Source: Sulfurimonas sp.
GTDB taxonomy: Bacteria > Campylobacterota > Campylobacteria > Campylobacterales > Sulfurimonadaceae
Direction of reading: 5' to 3'
Length of the DNA stretch: 64,000 nucleotides
Assembly: GCF_014859695.1 (NCBI RefSeq)
Contig: NZ_JACUTS010000001.1
Coordinates: 1 to 64,000 of the forward strand
In this document: positions 10,965 through 20,192 of the stretch, one piece after another
Numbering within the stretch: position 1 is the stretch's first letter
Layout of the letters: each line of letters begins with the position of its first letter
Notes under the pieces: generated by a model
The model's database searches: none
The model's input: only the letters and a program-made list of their open reading frames with translations
What the model was told of the DNA's origin: nothing
Position numbers and translations under genes: made by a program

Positions 10965-11315
10965 ATGAATCAAATAAAATATTATGTTATTACTTTTTTT
11001 ATTTTTGCTTTAATTAGCCCAGTTGCAGCACTAGATATAAAAATAGGGGACAAGTTTCATATTACGGGTTGTGAAAATGGAACATTAGTAGTGCCAGTTG
11101 TTAATATGTGGAATAAGCCAGGCAATGCTGCTAATGTTATTGGTAGATTGTCTGGTGAGGGTAGAGAAGACCGAGGTTTAAAATGTCAAGGCGCAAGAGT
11201 AAAACTTTTGGAAGTTAAAAATGTAAATGGTAGAATTTTTTTAAAAATTAAATCATTGGTTAATTTAAAAGAGGGCTGGATAACAGATAGTTTTGTTGGT
11301 AAAAAAATACAGTAA
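10965..11315 (+). CDS. Small secreted SH3-like domain protein
   Basis: A 116-residue protein with a signal peptide (about 1-22, cleavage near PVAALD) and a compact beta-rich domain. The phrases VVNMWNKPGNAANVIGRLSGEGR and LKSLVNLKEGWITDSFV look like the bacterial SH3 fold, which often binds peptidoglycan. RBS TAGGAG lies about 8 nt before the ATG. The gene is clearly more AT-rich than its neighbours and stands alone between promoter-like gaps, so it may be acquired. Function not known. Confidence 0.65.
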   Translation: MNQIKYYVITFFIFALISPVAALDIKIGDKFHITGCENGTLVVPVVNMWNKPGNAANVIGRLSGEGREDRGLKCQGARVKLLEVKNVNGRIFLKIKSLVNLKEGWITDSFVGKKIQ

Positions 11316-11400
11316 AATAAAAATATAAGTGTTTGGCTATTCAATTTCTTTTTACTCTTTAGATGCAAGTGAGCTAACAAACAAACCACGGAGAGAATAA

Positions 11401-11673
11401 ATGAACAGTTTCACAGTAGATGTCGTCGGTATCGTAGGTGTGGCAATGGTTCTGGCAACATATTTTTTACTCCAAAGTGAAAAGATAGACGCCAAAGGTT
11501 TTTTATACTCGTTTCTTAACTTCTTAGGGGCGCTACTTATTGTCTATTCACTCTTGTATAACTGGAATCTTGCCTCTTTTATCATAGAGATTGTTTGGGT
11601 TTTGATAAGTCTTTACGGGCTTAAAAAGTGGTATAGAAATAAAAAGCAAAACGCTTTTAATGATAATATATAG
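11401..11673 (+). CDS. Small integral membrane protein, CBU_0592-like
   Basis: A 90-residue protein with three hydrophobic segments (about 7-25, 33-50, 55-72) and a Lys-rich cytoplasmic tail. The pattern GIVGVAMVLATYFLLQSEKID followed by NFLGALLIVYSLLYNWN resembles the CBU_0592 family of short membrane proteins with no known function. RBS GGAGAG is 5 nt before the ATG. Confidence 0.65.
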   Translation: MNSFTVDVVGIVGVAMVLATYFLLQSEKIDAKGFLYSFLNFLGALLIVYSLLYNWNLASFIIEIVWVLISLYGLKKWYRNKKQNAFNDNI

Positions 11674-11733
11674 ACCATTTAGATAAAATTTCGCATAAAA
11701 AAAAGAAGCTATTTTAGTAAAGAGGAAAAAGAT

Positions 11734-12555
11734 TTGAGAAACAGTACATCCATCGCAATTGGCGGCTTTGACGGGATGCACATCGGACATCAGCAGCTTT
11801 TTGGAGCGTTGGATGAGAATAGCACTATTGTCGTTATCGAGACTGGTTATGCAAACCTTACTCCAAAAAAGGAGCGCGAGCACTTTTCGCACTTTCCTTT
11901 TCTCTATCTTAAACTTGATGATATCCGTCATCTTAGCGGGGAAGAGTTTATAGCTTTTTTAAAAGAGAAGTTCCCAAAACTCCAAAAGATAGTAGTCGGG
12001 TATGATTTTCACTTTGGAAAAAACAGAAAATACTCCTTTAATGACCTGAAAACTCTATTTGATGGAGAGGTAGATGTGATTGAGGAGGTCTCGCTTCACG
12101 GCGATTCCGTGCACTCCCACAAGATAAGAGCAAAGCTTCAAATCGGAGATATAGAGGGAGCTAACGCTTTTTTAGGGCATAATTACACTATCAAAGGGCA
12201 TGTCGTCTCAGGTCAGGGCATAGGCAAAAAAGAGCTGGTCGCTACTATAAACGTAGAGGCAAAAGAGTTTTTGATGCCAAAAGAGGGTGTTTACGTTACG
12301 CTTACGCGCATTGATGATGAGGAACATTTTCATCCATCGGTCTCTTTTGTCGGGCACAGAGTAACAACAGATGGAAGTTTCGCGCTAGAGAGCCATATAC
12401 TTGATGGAGAAGTGTCATGCAAAGAGAGCGCAAGCATTAGTTTTGTCAACTTTATCAGAGAAAACAAAAAATTTGACTCGCTAGATGAGTTAAGAAAAGC
12501 TATAAAAAAAGATATAGCAATCGCTTCAAAGGAGCTAAAATTTCTACAATTATAA
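11734..12555 (+). CDS. ribF: Bifunctional riboflavin kinase / FAD synthetase
   Basis: A 273-residue enzyme that makes FMN and then FAD from riboflavin. The N-terminal nucleotidyltransferase domain shows GGFDGMHIGHQQL (about 8-20) and the C-terminal flavokinase domain contains IKGHVVSGQGIGKKELVATIN (about 148-170). It begins with TTG after GAGGAAAAAGA. It is somewhat short for the family (often about 300). Its 3' end contains the Shine-Dalgarno proposed for truD, so the two are likely translationally coupled. Confidence 0.9.
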   Translation: MRNSTSIAIGGFDGMHIGHQQLFGALDENSTIVVIETGYANLTPKKEREHFSHFPFLYLKLDDIRHLSGEEFIAFLKEKFPKLQKIVVGYDFHFGKNRKYSFNDLKTLFDGEVDVIEEVSLHGDSVHSHKIRAKLQIGDIEGANAFLGHNYTIKGHVVSGQGIGKKELVATINVEAKEFLMPKEGVYVTLTRIDDEEHFHPSVSFVGHRVTTDGSFALESHILDGEVSCKESASISFVNFIRENKKFDSLDELRKAIKKDIAIASKELKFLQL

Positions 12556-13595
12556 AAGAGCTGGACAGAGAGTATCTACACAGCATACAGGATATTGATC
12601 TAAAATTTTACCAAAATGAAAAAGATTTCGTGGTCGATGAAATTCCTATGGAAGAGTTTTTAGGCAGAGGAAATTACCTCATTTTAAAAGTGCAAAAAGT
12701 TGAACTTACAACTTGGGACATGATTGCCATCTTTGCGGAATACTTGGCTATTCCCGCTCAAAAGATAGGTTACGCCGGGCTTAAAGACAAACATGCAACG
12801 ACTACGCAGTACCTCTCTGTGGAGACAAAACATGAGTATATGCTTAAAAAATTTCAACATAAACAGATTAAAATCTTAAGTACGACAAGACATTCGCACT
12901 CCATTAGAATGGGAGATTTGGCAGGAAACAGATTTAGCATAAATCTTTACGAGCTTGATGCAATAGACGCAGGCAAAATAGAAAAAGTTGCTAGAAAAAT
13001 AGCAAAAAACGGGCTTCCAAACTACTTCGGTTACCAAAGATTCGGGCGCGATGCAGACAGTATTGAGCAATCTAGAGAGATGATAAAGGGCGAACTCTTT
13101 ATTGAAGACGCGAAACTTAAAAGCTTTTTGATCTCTGTTTATCAGAGCTACTACTTTAACGAGTGGCTAAGAGAGAGGATAATGCTTTCCAAGGAGAGCG
13201 GCTCTTTGGAATTTACGCTTCTTAGCGGCGATGTTTACATGTCAAAAGATGGCAAACTCTCAACTCTAAAGCTGATACCCTCAAAAGAGTTTGCGGCTAA
13301 AAAATTGGTACCGACCGGACTTCTTTGCGGTCGAGATGTCTTTCGTGCAAAATATGATGCGGCGGAGATAGAAGCAAAGTACGATGATGAGTTTTTGCAG
13401 GAGAAGGGTCAAAGACGTGAAGCCCTAGTTTATCCTACCGATATTGACTGTAAATACGTTAAAAAAGAGACAATGCTAAATATCTCTTTTACGATGCCAA
13501 AAGGCGCTTACGCAACTGTTTTTCTAGAGAGTATTGCGGGGAAAAATTACAGCGCAAAAGATGTAAAAAGAGACAAAAGTAAAAAAAAGAGATAA
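12540..13595 (+). CDS. truD: tRNA pseudouridine synthase D, probably with an ATT start
   Basis: TruD makes pseudouridine 13 in tRNA. Catalytic-core segments GYAGLKDKHATTTQY (Asp nucleophile) and NYFGYQRFG are present. The track starts at GTG 12630 (321 aa), but the frame upstream encodes DLKFYQNEKDFVVDEIP, the conserved TruD N-terminus, so that start is too late. The frame is open from 12489 with no ATG, GTG or TTG before 12630. The best start is ATT at 12540, 5 nt after AAAGGAG, giving 351 residues, the normal length. ATA 12552 or CTG 12561 are alternatives. It overlaps ribF by 16 nt. Confidence 0.85.
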   Translation: MSTIIKELDREYLHSIQDIDLKFYQNEKDFVVDEIPMEEFLGRGNYLILKVQKVELTTWDMIAIFAEYLAIPAQKIGYAGLKDKHATTTQYLSVETKHEYMLKKFQHKQIKILSTTRHSHSIRMGDLAGNRFSINLYELDAIDAGKIEKVARKIAKNGLPNYFGYQRFGRDADSIEQSREMIKGELFIEDAKLKSFLISVYQSYYFNEWLRERIMLSKESGSLEFTLLSGDVYMSKDGKLSTLKLIPSKEFAAKKLVPTGLLCGRDVFRAKYDAAEIEAKYDDEFLQEKGQRREALVYPTDIDCKYVKKETMLNISFTMPKGAYATVFLESIAGKNYSAKDVKRDKSKKKR

Positions 13596-13673
13596 ATTTT
13601 TTCTCGTATTATAAAAGTTTAATTAAATTTTTACTATAATCACAAAATATTTATGAGACAGGGAGTACACCAT

Positions 13674-14348
13674 ATGGGTGAATTGTTCACATTTTTCGGT
13701 CTGATTTCTCACGATAAGACTTTTATCTACATGACGCACATGCTGCTTTCAGCCGGCATTGCTTTGATGCTTGTTAAAATGGCTATGTCAAACTTAAAAA
13801 TGGTTCCAACCGGAACTCAAAACGTAATGGAAGCGTACATCTCAGGCGTTCTTAAAATGGGAACGGATGTAATGGGTCAAGAGAATGCTCGTCGTTATCT
13901 TCCGCTTGTTGCGACTATCGGACTGTTTGTAGGTATTGCTAATATAGTCGGTGTCATTCCAGGTTTTGAGGCTCCAACCGGATTTTTGGAGATGCCTCTT
14001 ACTTTGGCACTTGCCGTATTTGTTTACTACAACTATGAAGGTATCCGCCGTCAAGGTGTTATCAAATACTTCAAGCACTTCCTTGGACCTGTTTGGTGGT
14101 TATACTGGTTGATGTTCCCAATCGAGATAGTTTCTCACATCTCTCGTTTGGTATCTCTTAGTTTCCGTCTTTTCGGTAACGTTAAGGGTGACGATATGTT
14201 CTTAATGGTAATCTTGATGCTTGCTCCATGGGTTCTTCCGTTGATCCCTTTTGCTCTTCTTACATTTATGGCATTCTTGCAGGCGTTCATCTTTATGATG
14301 CTTACGTATGTTTACCTTGGTGGAGCTATAGCTGTTGACGAACACTAA
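13674..14348 (+). CDS. atpB: F1Fo ATP synthase subunit a
   Basis: A 224-residue polytopic protein that forms the proton half-channels facing the c ring. The essential arginine region is [19 protein letters not shown] (about 155-175). I chose ATG 13674 ([17 protein letters not shown]) rather than the track's 13653, because CAGGGAG lies 8 nt upstream of the later ATG. A TATAAT element is seen near 13635. As is common in Campylobacterota, atpB stands apart from the other ATP synthase genes. Confidence 0.96.
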   Translation: MGELFTFFGLISHDKTFIYMTHMLLSAGIALMLVKMAMSNLKMVPTGTQNVMEAYISGVLKMGTDVMGQENARRYLPLVATIGLFVGIANIVGVIPGFEAPTGFLEMPLTLALAVFVYYNYEGIRRQGVIKYFKHFLGPVWWLYWLMFPIEIVSHISRLVSLSFRLFGNVKGDDMFLMVILMLAPWVLPLIPFALLTFMAFLQAFIFMMLTYVYLGGAIAVDEH

Positions 14349-14360
14349 CGGCTAAACACT

Positions 14361-14624
14361 ATGCAAAAAGAGAAATTCGATAGAATTATTAGCTTTTTGC
14401 TTGGAGCATCGTGGGCAATCGTCATCTTCGGTGCTCTTATAACTTTTCAGATCTTCTCTTTTTTAGGCTTTTCACTCGCTCTTTTTACTACTATAACTTT
14501 TATAGTTATCTCTTTCTTCCTGATTTTAGCGCTTGACGCTTTTGTTATAAACAGACTAAGGCTTGAAGAGGCAAAAAAACATACACAACTCTTAGAAAAA
14601 ATCTACTCAAAACATACCAAGTAA
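14361..14624 (+). CDS. Small two-helix membrane protein after atpB
   Basis: An 87-residue protein with two hydrophobic segments (about 10-32 and 38-60) and a charged C-terminal helix (RLRLEEAKKHTQLLEKIYSKH). It starts 12 nt after atpB and is likely cotranscribed. The shape recalls AtpI or AtpZ-like helpers, but I see no diagnostic motif. Function unknown. Confidence 0.65.
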   Translation: MQKEKFDRIISFLLGASWAIVIFGALITFQIFSFLGFSLALFTTITFIVISFFLILALDAFVINRLRLEEAKKHTQLLEKIYSKHTK

Positions 14625-14712
14625 ATCCACAATTATTTGCGCTTTATGAAACATAAAAGCATTAATTGGGTAAAATCCAACACAATATTATAATTTTTTA
14701 TCAAGGAAAACT

Positions 14713-16137
14713 ATGTTTGAAATAGTTATCGGTCTAGAAGTCCACGTTCAGCTAAACACAAAAACTAAACTTTTTTGCTCATGTCCTACGAGCTTTAACC
14801 ACAAACAAAATACAAACACATGCCCGACCTGTCTGGCACTTCCTGGAGCTCTTCCAGTACTGAACAAAGAGGTGCTTCATAAGTCTGTAATGCTTGGAAC
14901 AGCAATAGATGCAACTATAAATAAAACATCATATTTTGATAGAAAGAGTTACTTTTATCCTGATAGCCCATCCGCTTATCAGATTACGCAGCTCTATACT
15001 CCAGTAGTTGAACATGGAAAACTGCGTATTGATTTTGAGAACGGAACCCATAAGATTATTCGTATAAATCGTGCACATATTGAAGCTGATGCGGGAAAAA
15101 ACATACATGACGGTGCTATTTCAAAAGTTGATTTAAACCGTGCCGGAACACCGCTTTTAGAGATAGTGAGCGAGCCTGACATGAGAAGTGCCGAAGAGGT
15201 TACTCTTTATCTTAAAAAACTCCACTCGATTATTCGCTACTTAGATATCGGCGATGCAAACATGCAAGAGGGTTCATTTCGTGTGGATGTAAACGTCTCT
15301 ATTCGCCCAAAAGGTGACGAGAAACTCTATACGCGTGTTGAGATAAAAAACATAAACAGCTTTAGGTTTATCCAAAGAGCCATAGAGCTTGAAGTTGCTC
15401 GCCAGAGTGAAGCTTGGGAAGATGGTGTTTATGATAAAGAGATTCTTCAGGAGACAAGACTTTTTGATCAGGTAAAACAAGAGACCCGTTCAATGCGCGG
15501 TAAAGAGGAAGCGGCTGACTATCGTTACTTTCCAGAGCCTGACTTGCTAAAAGTGGTTGTAACCGATGATATGATGGAGGAATTTAGCAAAATTCCTGAA
15601 CTTCCAGATGAGAAGATGGAGCGTTTCGTAAAAGATTACGGCATGAGCGAGTATAACGCTATGGTTGTTACATCTTCGCTTGAGATGGCGCACTTCTTTG
15701 AGAGAATGATGGAGGAGGGCATAAGCGCTAAAAATGCTCTTACATGGCTGACTGTTGAGCTTCAGGGCAGATTCAAAGGAGAGGTTAATATCTCAAACTC
15801 TCCTATTGATGCTAATAAACTCGGTTTTTTGGTAAAGAGAATAGAAGATGGCACCATAAGCGGAAAAGCTGCTAAAGAGGTTCTTGACTATCTTTTAGAA
15901 AAAGGCGGCGAGGTAGATGCGGCTATAGATGCACTTGGACTAAAACAGGTAAGCGATACGGGTGCGATAGAAGCTATTTGTGATGCTATTATAAATGCGA
16001 ACCAAGACAAAGTAGCAGAGTATCAAGGCGGTAAAGAGAAGCTTTTTGGCTTCTTTGTCGGGCAGGTTATGAAAGAGTCCAAAGGAAGCGCAAATCCGCA
16101 GAGCGTAAACGAGATATTAAAAGCAAAGTTGGGATAA
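14713..16137 (+). CDS. gatB: Aspartyl/glutamyl-tRNA amidotransferase subunit B
   Basis: A 474-residue enzyme subunit that, with GatA and GatC, turns Glu-tRNA(Gln) and Asp-tRNA(Asn) into the amidated forms. The start [20 protein letters not shown] and the zinc-site region CSCPTSF...CPTCLALPG are textbook GatB. The [18 protein letters not shown] block and the C-terminal YqeY-like tail are intact. RBS CAAGGAAAA precedes the ATG. Confidence 0.98.
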   Translation: MFEIVIGLEVHVQLNTKTKLFCSCPTSFNHKQNTNTCPTCLALPGALPVLNKEVLHKSVMLGTAIDATINKTSYFDRKSYFYPDSPSAYQITQLYTPVVEHGKLRIDFENGTHKIIRINRAHIEADAGKNIHDGAISKVDLNRAGTPLLEIVSEPDMRSAEEVTLYLKKLHSIIRYLDIGDANMQEGSFRVDVNVSIRPKGDEKLYTRVEIKNINSFRFIQRAIELEVARQSEAWEDGVYDKEILQETRLFDQVKQETRSMRGKEEAADYRYFPEPDLLKVVVTDDMMEEFSKIPELPDEKMERFVKDYGMSEYNAMVVTSSLEMAHFFERMMEEGISAKNALTWLTVELQGRFKGEVNISNSPIDANKLGFLVKRIEDGTISGKAAKEVLDYLLEKGGEVDAAIDALGLKQVSDTGAIEAICDAIINANQDKVAEYQGGKEKLFGFFVGQVMKESKGSANPQSVNEILKAKLG

Positions 16138-16141
16138 TATT

Positions 16142-17698
16142 TTGTTAAAACGTTTGATAGTAGACGGCGCCTATGCGATTAGTACGTCAAAACGTTATGC
16201 CAAGATAAAGCATTTTTTTTACAATTTTTTAGAAAACGACTCCAACAAATACAAAAAGATATTTGACCTCTTTATGATAGCGCTTATCTTCTCAAGTGTT
16301 GCCATACTCATTAGAGAGGTAAAGTCTCATGTAGACGACTCCCTTCTTTTTTTTAACAACTACATCATCTCAATCATTTTTCTTATAGAGTATCTGCTTA
16401 GGTTTTGGGTAACCAGCAGTGTAAGCGAGATAATCATCAAGCATAGTGAATATGACGTTATGCTAAAGAGAGAGTTTAGTCTTCTAAAAGCTTTTAGAGA
16501 GATTATTGCTATAAAGATGCGGTATGTTTTTTCTATAAAGGCTATTATAGACCTCTTTGCCATACTTCCATTTTTCCATGAGTTAAGACTTCTGAGGCTT
16601 TTTGTACTATTTAGGGTATTTAAACTCTTTAGATACGCCAAAAGCATACAGACATTCGGCTCAGTTATAGCAACAAAGAAGTTTGAGTTTTTAACGCTCT
16701 TTATTTTTGCATCTATAGTTATTTTTGTCTCATCCGTTCTTATATACGTTATGGAGGCAAATAATCCGACTTCGCCTGTAAACACTCTGTTTGAAGCTAT
16801 ATACTGGGCAGTCGTGACAATCTCTACGGTTGGCTACGGCGATATTGCTCCTGTGACCGAAGAGGGGAGGATTGTGGCTATGTTTGTTATCGTAGCCGGA
16901 ATTGCGGTCTTCTCATTTACAACCTCTTTGATAGTGACCGCATTTACGGAGAAGCTCGATGAGATAAAAGATGATAAGTTAATCAACGACATAGCTAAGA
17001 TGAAAAGCTTTTACCTTATATGCGGCTATGAGGGGATATCGAAAGAGGTTGCAAAAAAATTATCCCACAACAGCGATATTATTGTTTTGGAGGAGAATGA
17101 CAAAAAAGCCAGACAAGCAAAAAAAGATGGTTTTTTCGCTCTTAATTATGACCCGGGAAGTATAGATAGCTACAGAAAACTTCGCATAAATATACAAGAC
17201 CAGGTAAAAGCGATACTCTGCCTTGGGCACAGCGATGTTGAGAATGTTTATACCGCTTTGACCGTTCGCTCTTTTAACAAAGATGTATATATACTCTCTA
17301 TTTTAAAAAATAAAATGAATAAAAATAAGCTGATGTTTGCAGGCGTAAATGAGGTTTTTTACGAAAAAGAGCTTGTAGGAATGATTGCAAAGGGTCTAGC
17401 AGGACAAAAAATCGCATTTGAGGCTATTCATGCTCTTCGTTCTAGCTATAACGGTGTTGATATGCAAGAGATTGTTATAAACGAGAGAATAGCAGGCAAC
17501 TACAGAAGTGTTGGTAAGCTTCAGAGCAAAAAGTTTAGGATACTTCTTTTGGGTCTTCACAAAAGCGACTCAAAAGAGTTTTTGTTCAATCCAAAAGATG
17601 ATACAACTGTTGAGGCAGGGGACTATCTGCTTCTTATAGGAAATATACAGTTTATAAAAGAGTTTAATAGCTTTTTATACAAAAAGGATGGCAGATGA
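16142..17698 (+). CDS. Voltage-gated-type potassium channel with RCK (TrkA-N/TrkA-C) domains
   Basis: A 518-residue protein with six or so membrane segments in the first 260 residues, an S4-like stretch rich in Arg (LRLLRLFVLFRVFKLFRYAK), and the potassium filter TVGYGD (about 233-238). A Rossmann-like TrkA-N domain follows (YLICGYEGISKEVAKKL, about 290) and then a TrkA-C domain. This is the Kch/KtrA-like architecture for ligand-gated potassium flux. It begins with TTG 4 nt after gatB, with only a weak ribosome site, and overlaps the next gene by 4 nt. Confidence 0.88.
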   Translation: MLKRLIVDGAYAISTSKRYAKIKHFFYNFLENDSNKYKKIFDLFMIALIFSSVAILIREVKSHVDDSLLFFNNYIISIIFLIEYLLRFWVTSSVSEIIIKHSEYDVMLKREFSLLKAFREIIAIKMRYVFSIKAIIDLFAILPFFHELRLLRLFVLFRVFKLFRYAKSIQTFGSVIATKKFEFLTLFIFASIVIFVSSVLIYVMEANNPTSPVNTLFEAIYWAVVTISTVGYGDIAPVTEEGRIVAMFVIVAGIAVFSFTTSLIVTAFTEKLDEIKDDKLINDIAKMKSFYLICGYEGISKEVAKKLSHNSDIIVLEENDKKARQAKKDGFFALNYDPGSIDSYRKLRINIQDQVKAILCLGHSDVENVYTALTVRSFNKDVYILSILKNKMNKNKLMFAGVNEVFYEKELVGMIAKGLAGQKIAFEAIHALRSSYNGVDMQEIVINERIAGNYRSVGKLQSKKFRILLLGLHKSDSKEFLFNPKDDTTVEAGDYLLLIGNIQFIKEFNSFLYKKDGR

Positions 17699-18399
17699 GA
17701 AAGAGTACCGCACTGCTTTTTGGATATAACGACTATACGCTTGAGATTGTAAAAAATATCTCTCTTTATTATGAAAATATAGAGATATTCAGACTTGATG
17801 AGAGTAGTGATAAAAATATACAAAACAGCAAGTATAAAATATCTAGATTTGATCTAAGCGATGATTGGGATGAGCTAAAGGATAGCGTCAATATAGACGA
17901 ATGTACAGCTTTTTGCGTATTAGAGGATACCGCGGAGAATATTTTTCTTACAATCTCTTTGAGAGAGGCTTTTGAGGAGCTTACCATTGTGGCATTGGCA
18001 GAGGATAAGGAGAGTGCAGACAAACTCTCTCTTGCGGGAGCTTCAAAGGTTATACCTACTATTCAAACAACGGCAAATATGATAGTAGAGATGCTTGAAA
18101 AGCCGATAATCACACAAGTGCTTCACAATATTTTATATGAAAAAAGCGATTTAAAGATTGCTCAGATAAGAGTAGATAATGCTCATAAATTTGAAGGAGT
18201 CTACCCATATGATATAGATTGGGGAGCGGAGTATAATGTACTGGTTTTGTCGGTTTTAAGAGAAGATTTGGAGACTGAGTTTATATATTCATCAAAAGCA
18301 AAACATCACCAAATAAAAGAAGGCGATGTGTTTGTAGTGGTCGGGTATGAGAAAGATTTAGGTGAATTTGAAAGAATTATGGGGAGCAGATATGACTAA
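17695..18399 (+). CDS. Second RCK (TrkA-N/TrkA-C) protein paired with the channel
   Basis: A 234-residue soluble protein with a degenerate TrkA-N-like Rossmann domain (start STALLFGYNDYTLEIVKNI; lacks a full GxGxxG) and a C-terminal TrkA-C-like domain (QIKEGDVFVVVGYEKDLGEF). Its ATG overlaps the channel stop (ATGA). It probably assembles with the RCK ring of the channel and changes its gating. The missing glycines suggest nucleotide binding has changed or been lost. Confidence 0.75.
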   Translation: MRKSTALLFGYNDYTLEIVKNISLYYENIEIFRLDESSDKNIQNSKYKISRFDLSDDWDELKDSVNIDECTAFCVLEDTAENIFLTISLREAFEELTIVALAEDKESADKLSLAGASKVIPTIQTTANMIVEMLEKPIITQVLHNILYEKSDLKIAQIRVDNAHKFEGVYPYDIDWGAEYNVLVLSVLREDLETEFIYSSKAKHHQIKEGDVFVVVGYEKDLGEFERIMGSRYD

Positions 18400-19282
18400 A
18401 GTAGGAGTAATAGGAGCCGGAAAATGGGGAAGTGCTTTGGCTTTTGCACTAAGTGAGAAGTGCGAAGTTTATATAACCTCAAGGACTCCCAGAGATATGA
18501 AAAATTTTGTCTCTTTGGATGAGATTTTAAAGTTGGAGTACATAGTTATTGCTATTCCTGCGCAACAGGTTTCGTCTTGGCTAAGAGAGAATTTTAAATA
18601 CAACAATCAAAAAATATTGGTTGCCGCAAAAGGTATAGAGGCTACGACAGGAAAGTTTTTAAATGAGATATATGAGGAGTATGTTCCCGATAATAACATT
18701 GCTTTTCTCTCAGGTCCATCATTCGCCACTGAGGTTATGAAGTCGCTCCCTACCGCACTTGTAGTCAACTCTAAAAATGAGGAGCTTAGCAAAAAGTTTG
18801 CCTCCTTTTTTCCATCATTTATAAAAACATACACCTCTACGGACGTTGCCGGAGCAGAGGTTGCGGGTGCTTATAAAAATGTTATAGCTATAGCGGCAGG
18901 CATTTGCGAAGGTTTGGGTCTTGGGAAAAATGCAGCCGCTTCGCTAATATCCAGAGGTCTTGTAGAGATGCAGAGATTTGGCAAAGAGTATGGCGCAAAA
19001 GAGGAGAGTTTTGTAGGACTTAGCGGCGCAGGAGACCTGTTTTTAACAGCATCCTCAATCATGAGCAGAAATTTTCGTGTCGGGTTAGGGGTTGCTCAAG
19101 GCAAATCTAAAGAGCAGATAGTAGAGGAGCTCGGAGAGGTGGCAGAGGGCATCGGAACAACATATGCGCTCTATAAAATAGCCCAAGAGAAAGATCTCTA
19201 TCTTCCCATAGCAAGAGAGGTCTATAATATGTTAGAGGGTTTAGACCCGCATGTGAGTTTGAGTAATTTCCTTGCAAATTAA
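18392..19282 (+). CDS. gpsA: NAD(P)-dependent glycerol-3-phosphate dehydrogenase
   Basis: Makes sn-glycerol 3-phosphate for phospholipid synthesis. The NAD site is VGVIGAGKWGSALA (about 4-17), and the catalytic region is VAGAYKNVIAIAAGICEGLGLGKNAAASLI. I chose ATG 18392 (297 aa) over the track's 18362: GGGGAG lies about 7 nt upstream and the extra residues are not family-like. It overlaps the RCK gene by 8 nt. Confidence 0.96.
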   Translation: MTKVGVIGAGKWGSALAFALSEKCEVYITSRTPRDMKNFVSLDEILKLEYIVIAIPAQQVSSWLRENFKYNNQKILVAAKGIEATTGKFLNEIYEEYVPDNNIAFLSGPSFATEVMKSLPTALVVNSKNEELSKKFASFFPSFIKTYTSTDVAGAEVAGAYKNVIAIAAGICEGLGLGKNAAASLISRGLVEMQRFGKEYGAKEESFVGLSGAGDLFLTASSIMSRNFRVGLGVAQGKSKEQIVEELGEVAEGIGTTYALYKIAQEKDLYLPIAREVYNMLEGLDPHVSLSNFLAN

Positions 19283-19320
19283 TAAAAAAGTTGCTTAATA
19301 GCTAAAATATATGTATAATT

Positions 19321-19340
19321 ATTCATACGATTATATGAAT
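19321..19340. promoter_or_regulatory. Probable operator of the toxin-antitoxin operon
   Basis: ATTCATA-CGATTA-TATGAAT is a perfect 7-bp inverted repeat placed right after an extended -10, TGTATAAT (19312-19319). An RHH-type antitoxin bound here would block its own transcription, the usual autoregulation of such pairs. Confidence 0.6.
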
Positions 19341-19351
19341 AGGAGTGTATG

Positions 19352-19579
19352 ATGCACAAAATAAGAAGCACATTTACAGTCTCTGACTTTATCATTGATG
19401 AGTTAAATAGTGTATCGCAAGAGCTAAATGAGAAGAAAAGTCATATTGTTGAAAAAGCTCTTAGTATGTACTTTGATGCAATAGATGAAAAACTCTCAGA
19501 CCAAAGACTTAAAAATCTTGAAAACAAAAAAGAGAAGCTTATCCCCACAAGTGAAGTTTTTAAAGAGTTAGGTTTATAG
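19352..19579 (+). CDS. Ribbon-helix-helix antitoxin
   Basis: A protein of about 75 residues. The N-terminal strand RSTFTVSDFIIDELNSVSQELNEKKSHIVEKALSMYF fits a ribbon-helix-helix DNA-binding dimer, and the charged C-terminal tail would wrap the toxin. ATG 19352 has AGGAG 6 nt upstream; the track's ATG at 19349 is only 3 nt from it. It is followed 4 nt later by a RelE-like toxin. Confidence 0.8.
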   Translation: MHKIRSTFTVSDFIIDELNSVSQELNEKKSHIVEKALSMYFDAIDEKLSDQRLKNLENKKEKLIPTSEVFKELGL

Positions 19580-19583
19580 CTAC

Positions 19584-19844
19584 ATGTACGAACTTAACTT
19601 TTTAAGCAGTGCAAAAAAAGAGTTCGTTAGACTTGACACTGTAGCTCAAAAAATTATCAAAGAAAAACTCCTCCTCTTAGTCACAAATCCCGATATTTTA
19701 AAAAACAACATCAAAGCACTCAAGGGCGAATACAAAGGTAAATTTAGACTTCGCATAAACCAATACAGAGTCGTCTTTCAAGTAAAAGAAGAAATTCTAG
19801 TAATAGTTATTATTCGCATTAGGCATAGGAAAGAGGTTTACTAG
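19584..19844 (+). CDS. RelE/ParE-family toxin
   Basis: An 86-residue basic protein with the RelE fold pattern: YELNFLSSAKKEFVRLD at the start, LKGEYKGKFRLRINQYRVVFQV in the middle and a C-terminal RIRHRKEVY. The family includes ribosome-dependent mRNA interferases and gyrase poisons; conserved Arg and the final His-Arg-Lys-x-x-Tyr favour the RelE mode. It is paired with the antitoxin directly upstream. Confidence 0.85.
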   Translation: MYELNFLSSAKKEFVRLDTVAQKIIKEKLLLLVTNPDILKNNIKALKGEYKGKFRLRINQYRVVFQVKEEILVIVIIRIRHRKEVY

Positions 19845-20007
19845 ATGGCTACATGTAGCGTAGAAAATTGTAAAAATGAGTGTTTTGAGCAAGAAAATAA
19901 CTGACCTTGCGCACTTTTGTAAAAAAGTTTGTAAAACACCTTGTAATTCTCGAAAAAGATACTTTTTCTAAAGAAACATTTTCACTTCGTGAAAACCGCA
20001 TTAGCTT

Positions 20008-20121
20008 GTTTTCGTAGCTTTTAGGTATGCTAACCAATGGCATACTCCATGACAATGGGGTTGTAGGGACGTCTGTCCCTGCCACTAGAACGGACGAGTT
20101 CGTTTTAGTGCGTAACATCAG
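20008..20121. repeat. Inverted repeat, copy A, left of the DASS transporter
   Basis: About 114 bp that is the reverse complement of 21765-21880, with phrases such as GTATGCTAACCAATGGCATACTCCATG identical. It holds the hairpin GGGAC-GTCT-GTCCC. Weaker similarity continues outward to about 19915 with an indel. The 349-bp gap 19845-20192 contains only this repeat and the transporter promoter; the minus-strand ORF in the track is a by-product of the repeat. Confidence 0.85.
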
Positions 20122-20192
20122 AAGATAAGTGTATTTTGCATTGTGAGAAAAATGATTGGTATACAGTTAGACAAAACACAAGGAGAAAGTAA

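Noticed and set aside
12630-12632. GTG start for truD as in the ORF track
   Set aside because: It would remove the conserved N-terminus; see the ATT proposal.
19849-20118. 89-aa minus-strand ORF in the track (MLRTKTNSSVLVAG...)
   Set aside because: It is read from the inverted repeat; its similarity to the start of the ORF at 21768 comes from the repeat copies, and no ribosome site is seen.
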